Source: Phoronis ovalis (taxonomy: Eukaryota; Phoronida; Phoronidae). From it: a DNA stretch of 15,100 nt. Where the stretch lies: assembly GCA_028565635.1 (NCBI GenBank), contig JAOXYB010029144.1, forward strand, positions 1 through 15,100, in the 5' to 3' direction. The position numbers and the translations under genes were made by a program. The notes below the pieces were generated by a model. That model did not search any database and was not told the origin of the DNA. It saw only the letters and a list, made by a program, of their open reading frames with translations. Of the stretch, positions 1 to 9,400 are shown in pieces (the stretch's first letter is position 1; each line of letters starts with the position of its first letter).

Positions 1-116
1 AGTCTCTCCAACTGGCAGCATTCTTGGCTGGGGGTACACTCTCGGAGTTGTTTACAACTCACCGAATGTCTAGTTTACTTCATTTTATTTTGTTTTTTAG
101 CACCAGTTCCTTGTGG

Positions 117-182
117 TACTACAGTGCAATAGTCTATAGTTATAAATAATTTTATATAAATATAGACTACTGCACTGTAGTA
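117..182. repeat. 66-bp hairpin (inverted repeat) just upstream of a splice acceptor
   Basis: Arms at 117-138 and 161-182 are 22 bp each and complementary except at 129/170. The pairing extends partly inward through an AT-rich stretch, leaving a small loop. The hairpin ends about 30 bases before the AG at 212-213 that opens ICE2 exon 1. It is probably a tiny MITE-like element. A pre-miRNA-like hairpin is a weaker alternative. The rest of 1-213 is taken as the 3' part of an ICE2 intron, and I see no coding exon in it. Confidence 0.8.
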
Positions 183-213
183 TTTTATACTACATATTGT
201 ATTTGTTTTCTAG

Positions 214-435
214 GGACATGCCACTTCGGAATGGTCAGGATTGCTTCTTTACTGAAGAAAGCTTTTCCAAACATTCAGCCCTTTTTAATTTCCAAGATTG
301 TCTCAAATATAAAGTTAAAGAACTCGATAACTTGAGAAATAGGACATCTAATACCAATGATAATGGTGGAACCAGCAAGACTGCAAATAGTGAAACTGTT
401 GACAGTACTACTAAAAAGAAAGGACAACCAAGCAG
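214..435 (+). CDS. ICE2: ICE2 exon 1 in window
   Basis: The acceptor is ttttctag ending at 213 and the donor is cag|gtaata at 435/436. The exon starts at codon position 3 and ends two bases into an Arg codon. The peptide carries RNGQDCFF, then a helix-like KELDNLRNR, matching the N-terminal conserved block of ICE2. In vertebrates the residue before the aligned Asp is Trp. The split codon here ends in G, which would fit TGG (inference). Confidence 0.88.
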
Positions 436-3400
436 GTAATACTTTTTCTATTGCCTAATTAAAATAATCCATGAAAAAGTATAAAGAATTTGAAGCATTC
501 TGATTGCTGAATTCTTTTTTTGTTATTGTGATTTTGTGTACATACAACTGAAAACTAAAAACTTAATACTTGTTTTATTTTAACTGCTAAATACATAGAG
601 AACCACTGTGTTTCATTACATATGGAGGGAGATCTTTTGTTTAAATTGAATTAGTTACAGACTATTGTTTAAGATCGGTGCCAATATTTTGGGGCTTTTT
701 TGTATCAGTAAATCAATTTAGTATATAATCACTTTTTACAGATTTCTAGCAACATTATCAGAGTCTGAAATAAAGAAGAAATTCCCTTATCCACGCCAGT
801 CAAGTTTAACAAAATCAGAGCAAAAGGAATACTTAGGATTGTACTCTAAATTTCTTAACTATGTCCCACAGAAACCTTCTCAGTCCGATATTTGTGAAAT
901 TGAAAAATTCAAGGTAAAAGGCAAGATTTTTAAATATTAAATCATTTTAGAATATCATGTCCAAGTATTGTTAATTTTTTTTGAAATCTACCTTTTCAGA
1001 AAATGATTTTATTTTCCTTGTGTTATACAATGTTATGTCTTTATGATTCTAGAAATGTATTCTGTTATTACTTTATACCTGTTTTCTTAACTATCGAAAC
1101 ATAAACTTTAGTTTTAAGTGACGGTGCCAAACATATCAAATTTTATATCTTCTCAAACACATGTAGCATCAATTTTTTGATAATTTTTTATAAATTCAGG
1201 AACTACAACTGAAGGTAGGAAAGGAACAAGAAGAATTTTTGCTATACTTGGAAAACCTGGCTAAATCAAAACCAGAAGACTATAAATATCTTCACCCCCA
1301 GGCCAATAAGTATGTAGAGGTGGGTATAAAACACATGTCCAAGTAATGCTCTCTTTATTATTGCAATCTACAGTATCAGAGCTGCCTAGTATCCACCGAT
1401 TAGAACAAACATTCAATTGTTTTCGACTCGCCCAATTCATGTAACATGCACCATCTTGCAAGGACAATTTACTAGAAACAGTGACCAAGTTCGTTGAGCC
1501 CAACCTTATTTGTTCAACACGGACCTTAGGACCTGGATGAAAAAGCATGTGCTCAGTGAACAATGATCCATGCTTACTGAACAAGGATCAACAAACTCTA
1601 CCAGTGTTTCTAGTGAACTGTCCTTATGTTTAACAAATTGGGTGAATGAAAAATCTTGTGTGTCCTAATCAGAGGATGTTAGGCAGCCCTGACTATGAAC
1701 AAAACCTGTTGGTGCCTTGTAATGTCTGAAGCGCACTGAATTACTCATGCTAGGAACTGCTTTATCAAATTTCTTCCTTGCATTTTATAAATATTTCCAG
1801 TATTCAGGCATGATGTATTTAAATTAGTGAACTATGAATCAAAAATCTTACATACAATGCTCTCAACATAGTTCTTTCCACCTCATCACTACTGGTGACC
1901 TCTGGTGACCAAATTATATCGTTAGATATTATGCACGCATAATAAAAAAATATGTGTTAAATTTTTTGCAGGAAAAACAGTTGGACAGAAGACAAAGAGT
2001 AAAGTGTTACCCTCAGTACTACAGTTTTTTGGATTCAATTGCTTTGAGTGGAGCAATCTTAAAAAAAGATATACCAGTTATGAAACTAGAGAAACTTTTG
2101 CTCCAGATGGTAAGTGTACACCCAGGTTTTAAGCTATAGTTTTGATAAATAGCATCTGGTATTTTTGGTGGGGTAAGTTTTAGCATTGTTCTTTAGTGTA
2201 TGTTTGGTAGCATTGACATTTTGCGAATAATTGTTGGAGTCATTACTTAATCTTTGAACTTCTTCATACATAAATATGGAAGCATTAAGTATTGCATTAC
2301 ACAGATATGATTTTCAATTACTGCTGTAGAAACACTGTACTGCAGTTGTTAAAAATGACAGTACCATAATGTGTTAACCACTAAAAAAATCCTAATTTGT
2401 ATCTAATATTCTATATGACTGTATACTAAAAAAGAACTAAAGTGAAAACTGGCAAATGACCTTTCTAACAGACAGTTTATAGACTTTGAGTTAAATATTA
2501 GGTTGGCAAAACTGCACAGAAAAGAAAGTCATGAATGTTATGAAGTGCTTCATAAGTAATCGTAGCAAAACATACCTCAGGCTTTTATTGAGAATGCTGT
2601 TTTAACTTTTTTGCCTAACATGACATTCATTGCTGCCATAACATATTCTTTTCGTGACTTGTGAATGGCGTGTAAAATGAAAAATTTTGTTTTAAGGGTA
2701 CTTTACCAAAGGTTACTCTTCCCGATATGAAGATGTCAAATAAGCCTATTGTCCCTGTTGATTATGAAAAAGTAAACAAGAGATTTCCAGCTACCGAAAA
2801 ATATGGGTCCAACCAGGAAAAGCCACACTTTAAAGAGGTAAGTTTAACTCATTGTATTATATCATTCTAATAAAGGCTGCCTAATTATGTATGACTTTCA
2901 TCAAGAAAATTCAAATGACTCAAATTAAAACTGCGCGTGCGTATAAAATCGAAGGGTGCATTACGTGAAGTATCATGTACGTGGACAGTTACATCATATT
3001 TTAGATTGTAAATTGTTCCTTATGCTTCAATATGGTCACAAGACAGAAAAGGTGTTATTTTTGGGAACACAAAAGTTATTGTTTTGTAAACACTTTATTC
3101 TTAGGATAAGTTATAATTAAATAAATGATATTACTGACAACGCTTGTGCATAATTTTTTTTCCTGTATATTTAAGGTAACAAGCAATGATGAAAATATTT
3201 TCAAGTTGGCATTGAAGAATAACTTTCAAATTGTTTTGTGCTCTGCTGTTTTTGAATGCCTAGTTAACAATTTAGGACCACAATATGAACATGAATGGGA
3301 AGTACCCATATGTGTCAAGGAAATAGAAGAAACAAGTGCACATGGGCTATTAAATGGTGAGGTTCCCAATGTACACTATGTCCCTTTCTATATACTGTCT

Positions 3401-6400
3401 CAGGTTTTATCTACCAAAGGGAGATTGAGAAAAAATATACAATGAACCATGCATTGGCAAATTTCATGTTTGTTCAGTTTCTAAATTTAGGGAGAGTAAG
3501 AAGATCAAGACAGTGGCAGTTTAGGAGGGTTTGGGTCCCTCAATTTAAACTAAATTAAATAACAAAAAAATTAAAAATAACGAAAACCGCTGCAATTTCC
3601 ATAATAATTGACTTCTTGGAACTGCCCTTACTAGGATAGATCCCATATTATTCAGAAAATATATTGCTTTAAGCCGTGCATCTCCCTAGTAGTGAATTTA
3701 GGAAAGTACAAATAGAAAAAATACTTTTGTTAGAGGTATTGTGAGTGCAACACTTTTCTCTCTGGTTTAATATCGAGGCAAAATAAATGGAGAAAGGGCC
3801 ACTGGTTTAATATCGAGGCAAAATAAATGCCTTTGTATTGGAGTATGTGATATGTACATGGTCTTGTATTCAAGTAATGTGTTGTAAACCTTTTCATTGG
3901 ATTTTTAGCTTTGTATAAATTCACTATTTGTATGTCATATTTTTGTAGGCAAAAGAAAAATTGTCATAATGGATAATCCTTTACCTGCCAGACTATCAGG
4001 AAGACACAAAAATGCTTTCTTTCACAAGTATGCTCTTAAAACACTGATCACCCATAAGCAAGCAAGTCATAACACTTTGTTACAAACTAGAGCAAGACAT
4101 TTTCCTGGTCATATGGATGCTACTGAAACTAAAAATGCAGCTGTAGAAAAGTTTGCATCTGTAAAAGGAGATAAAAGTGATCATTTAACTGTGCAAGCTA
4201 TGTCATCAGACATTTCCTCTGCTGAAGTGGCAGGTTTGGACAATGGAAAGCAGGTAGAAATAGATGGGGAAATGTATGGTGTTAAAAAAGGATGCGGAAG
4301 AATGCAGAAAGGGAAGAGAAATGCAACGCCAAAGAACTCAAAGAATTTGATTAAATTTGCAAAAACCTGCAGTAACTTGACAAAAACTCCATCCCAAGGA
4401 AATAAACAACAAACTGTAACACAACAATTGCATATAAAGTCCACAAAAACACCTAACTTATCTGAAGAGAAAATTTCCAAAAATAGTGAGTCTGCAAATA
4501 TTGGCAGGATAAGTGTTAAAAGACAAACTAGGTCTGAAAAAAAGTGCTCTGATGTAAATGATGATACTGAATCTCCTCCTAAAAAAAGAAATTTAAGCGG
4601 CACACAATTGCAGCCATCCCCAAGGTAATGTGCACCTTTTTTACCTTAAAATTTAAAAAAAATAGGAAAATGTAATGATGTTATTAAATCTTATATATCA
4701 GAACTAAAAACAGCAAGAGTAATTGGGTACCTTGGAGTGCAATAATCATGACATTGCGACCATATTTGTTCAAAATTCATATAATTCTGTATAGGATCTT
4801 TTAATTCCGCATTTTTATGGCCATCACTGTGTATAGTGGATTGGCATATAGTCATACTGTATGCATCGTAATCGTTGTCATATATAACCTTTTCTTTTTC
4901 TCGCTATAACGGATTCAGCTTTCGTCGGATCACATTCATATTCGGTACAGGGTAAGTACAGGTCAAAGTTTTTATAATGCGCATGGATACCCAACGTTTC
5001 TTGACTGTCAGCCCCAGAATTGAACGTAATTCATTCTTTGTCAGAATTTGAGGCTGAAACATAAAACAACTGTTAAGTGTTTATTAAACTTCAACAAATG
5101 TTTATTAATTTTTCACTCTTAGGAGACTGACTCGAAGCCAACAAAAACTTGATGACATGGTACCATCAGTAGCTGCAACTGAGAACCAAGCAGTAACAAA
5201 GAATAATGTAAGCTCATTCCTTGCAGCAACATCATTCAAAGATGATGCTTCAGTGACTAGTATTAACTTGTGTAATATTAAACCTGGTAATACTAATGCA
5301 ATTACTCAGAAGAGAGGACGACCTAGAAGAAATGTTGCAGACCAATCCCAGTGTGTTAATCAGGAATCTACAACTATTATTACTGCACAGGAAAGTTTGA
5401 GCACAAGAAACACTAAAGAGAGACGAGAGGATGATGTATTTTCTGAAAAGGCTGATTTTCAAGGAGATGATGCATTAGCAAGAAAAATGCAAGAAAAAAG
5501 CAGTGAACAATGTAAAAAAAGAGGAAGACCTAAAAAGATGTTGTTCAATTCTGATACTATAAAGACAGAACTACCAAAGGGCCAAAATGTTATAACAGAA
5601 AAAAATATAAATTCAAAAAATTACAACAATGCTATCCATCAGAAAATGGTACAAGATAATAAAGAAAATGGTGCTACATCAAGAACAGAAAATATAATTG
5701 AAAATTCAGGTACAGATGTAAAAGATGTAGTTGATAGTAAATTGGCATTGTCTGCTTTGAGCAATGAAAGTATTTTGTCCCCATCAGAAAATGATAGTAG
5801 GGAATCAGACATGGATTCAGATGTCATTCCTGTTCGTGAAATTCCTTTCCATGCTATATCCCTTGAATCCAGCTCAGAATCAGACTCTGAAATGGGTGAT
5901 GCACTTCAGATGTCCTGCGAAATAGACACTGTAACTGCTAGTGACAATCAAGGTTTAGAGAGGAAAATCAAGAACAAGAAACATTTTGATAATGTGGCAG
6001 AAGAAAGGAGTAAAACATCGGTGTTATTAAATGAAAAGTCCAACAAGTGTGATCATGGTGAAAGTGTGAAATCATCTACTGTTTCTTTGGATGATATGTT
6101 GAAAGCACAATCAGAAATGTTGCATCTTGGTAAACCAGTAGTATCCAACCACAGTGGCCTAGCTAGAACTCAAGTTAAGCAGGAAAAAGGTGAGGTTAAT
6201 ATTGTTTATAACCTGGTTAAGGAAGCAAGTATTGCTTGGCACAACTGCAAGTTAAATGAAATTCAAACTTTTTTTTCAATTTTTTTTGTATGGTCATGTC
6301 AAACTACAGAATTAATGTGAAATTCAATAAAATATATAAGTAAAATAAACTGTAACCTACAAGTTGAAACTTTGTAAGTATAACCTTTCCATAGATACAT

Positions 6401-9400
6401 TAGCTATGCAAAACTGCTTCTCAGATTTTATTTCTGATCTTTAAATTAAAATTAGATGTGATCTTTTAAAGTATTGTTCACCTTTTTGTTGTGTTATTCC
6501 TGGTGTATAAACTTTGAAAATTCATATCTTATTATGATGATAAAATTTGAAAAACTCATGGTTGTTTATAGGAAAATAAAGTGCTCATTTATTAAAAAGT
6601 TTACTTTTAAAATATGTGTGATAGTTTTATTTGTCTAACTAAGGTATCTTTACACTGAGTCTCATACTTAACTATCCAAAATTTATGTGAAGCTGGTATG
6701 ATGTATTGAGAAAACAAACCTCGTCACCTTATGGTTGTGCTTAATCTTATTTCCGTTTCATTAGCAATGAAAATTAACTTTTGCAAAATCTACCATTTTT
6801 ATATTAGGAAAGCAAATGTGTATTTCTTTTCTCATCTGTGTTGCAAGTTTTTTTTCTGCAGTTTATATACAGTCACAGTAATCAATGATCAAAATTGTAA
6901 CCATCGAAGCACTAGATAATCTTTTAAACCGTAATATATGAGCAGCAAAAATCCAATTGAGCGTATACTTTCTAAAGTTGCATTTTGGCATTGTATTGGC
7001 AAATATATGTAGAAAAAATGTTGTTACACTTAATATATATACAAACTTGAAAATGCAGTGTAATTTTAAAACTATAAGTTACAATAACAGGCCTACCTAA
7101 GCAGCGTAGACTCGAACCGTCAATCTGCACTCGCGCATTTGTTTCCTACCACTCAAACCCTTTTCCAGGTTTCGCACCAAAATTCCTGCTACTCGAACCG
7201 TCGTTTCCGTAGATTCGCACAAGTTGCCTGGATTTCTGGTGACTCGGACCTGCTGTTCGAGTCCCCGGAAATCTGTACAAATTCCTGGCAACTTGTACGA
7301 ATCTACGGAAACAACGGTTCGAGTAGCAAGAATTTATGTGCAAAACCTGGAAAAAGGGGTCGAGTGTAGGAAGCAGGTGCGCGAGTGCATAATGACGGTT
7401 CGAGTCTATGCTGGTTAGGTAGGCCTAAATAAGTTATTTGCTACAAAGGCATATAAAACTATCCCAAATTATGTTCAACTTGTAATAAGACTTGACAAGA
7501 ATGACAGACATTTCTTACTCAAACAAAGCTAAACATTTTTAGGGTAGATTAAAATGGCATTTTCCTAAGAGTAGGACATGCTAATTATTGAAATGTTACT
7601 TCATACCATGTATGCCGAGTCTTGGTTTATGAATGTTTGTCAAAAGGCGCACATGGTTTGTAATTTTAATAATAAGCAGATCATGCTTTTCAGAGTATTG
7701 TGAGAATCCTTCTGACTATAAGGTTGATGACCAAGAGAATATGAGCTATTGCTTGTGGTCTTTTGGGCATATAAACATTCTGTCTAAATCCAGCTTTGAT
7801 GGTGTGTTGAGAGAAGTCCATTCAACAAAGGTAACAGTATACTTACAAGCTTTGCAATCATGTAATTTGATTTACACAGTCATGTACTTTTCTGCCAATA
7901 GAGCAGTATCTGAATTAAAATGAGTCAATTGAATTGGTCATTAGATGTAACAGAAGCAGTTCGTATGCATGATAGATGACTTATATTTATTGCTTGACAC
8001 TAGGTTAATCATATTCTATTTTGTAAGAAATTTTGGGCACAAGGTTAGATTTGCTTTTTGTAGGCAAAAAATGTTGTAATTGTGCCTAAGATGGAATATC
8101 AACCTCAGTTTGGGATGGAACAAGTTTTACCTAGTGAAACAGCGACACTTTGGGCTTCATCATTTCTTAGAAACAACTGCAATGTTATAAGAGGTAACAA
8201 TTTATTCTGTGTTGGTGCACTCACCAAGTCAGCTTGATAAAGTGCCACACAAGAACTATTTATTATATGGACATTTGTTTTAAAAGTAATGATTTAATTA
8301 ATATTTGATATTTGGAAGGGGTTAACGGGAATTTCCAGAGATTGTTTAATATTCCAAAATAAACAAACTTCACAATCACTACATGTATAATTTTGATGTT
8401 CAGAGTACATTTTAAATATTGTTAACATAGTATTAACATTTATTTTTGCAGATATTAATTGACAACTTTACAGCGTACCTATTTTGAATTTAAAGTCAGG
8501 AGAATTGCATTCAATCAGAATGAGTGCAGTTAGTTTATGAAATCTGTGAAAAAATATAAAATTAATTTAAAATTTACGAAATGTAAAATTAATATGACTT
8601 TTTTTTCAAAAATAAATATTAAAACATTTTTTAATTTCAAATATTAAATTAATATTCTATTTCAGCTAGAATCAATGCTTTTACATCCGAAATCATGATG
8701 CTGGAAGACTTGTCTCCATCTCAGATTCTTTATCCAAGGTGCCCCTTTAAGTAAGTGTACAATGCGTAAAACTTCTTTGTCTGTCATTAAATATTCTTTT
8801 AAAGTGTTAAAAAAGTACATTAACATGATGTCCATTTGCTAAATAAATTAAATCTAGATTTTGTGTTATCAAAATTTGTTTAACAAGGAAGGTCATTTTG
8901 ACACACACAGTAATAAGTTTTCGCCAACTTTCTAAAAACATAAGCATTGTGGTATAATAACAAAATACAAAAACATTTTAAAATTTTGTTTTGGCTGTTT
9001 AAATTTTGTTTTCAAATTTGACTAGAACTCCTCGATTTGAGTATGATAACATGGCATCCTTTATGAAACTGCTTTGACATTTAGCATACACATTTTTTAG
9101 GTATTCTGTTTTAAGGTCAATAAAAAATGTCTGAATATTTTCCATGAAACAGAACTGTAATTAAAACTGACTCACAGAGTTGAAAAGTATGTTTGGGGTA
9201 CATCGTTAGTAGTGTGGGTATGTGCAACTTTAGAGACTGTTAAAGCAAATGAAAGTGCAACATATTATTTCTTTAGCCCATCAACAGCTATGAATCAAGT
9301 TCATTCTATACTAAACAGAGTGTCAAAGTTGGATGTGGGACACTATCTCTTATATCATGCTGCTGGAGAACCACATTGCCACATAAAGAAGGAAACAGGA

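Larger units (their letters stand above)
6190..7693 (+). other. ICE2: ICE2 intron, 1.5 kb
   Basis: This is the largest ICE2 intron. It holds an open extension of exon 8 up to a stop at 6318-6320, AATAAA motifs at 6326-6331 and 6575-6580, AT-rich sequence, and the 7089-7426 foldback element. No other gene is seen. Confidence 0.8.

Noticed and set aside
1-150. Open plus-strand frame from the window edge to TAA at about 150
   Set aside because: It crosses the hairpin and has no donor in phase with exon 1 and no ICE2-like residues. It is most likely intron.
218-220. ATG as the ICE2 start codon
   Set aside because: The vertebrate protein has aligned residues before this point, the exon begins mid-codon behind a good acceptor, and a split TGG would give the expected Trp. 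It cannot be fully excluded.
1261-1584. 107-codon minus-strand frame
   Set aside because: It overlaps ICE2 exon 3 antisense and half of the foldback element. It shows no recognisable domain or splice support, and the palindrome explains the openness.
4181-4603. 140-codon minus-strand frame
   Set aside because: It is antisense to ICE2 exon 7. The apparent hydrophobic Phe/Leu-rich product is the complement of Lys/Glu-rich codons.
7097-7418. Two overlapping frames (minus 7097-7291, plus 7224-7418) giving nearly the same 64-residue peptide
   Set aside because: They are mirror translations of the two arms of the foldback element, not paired genes.
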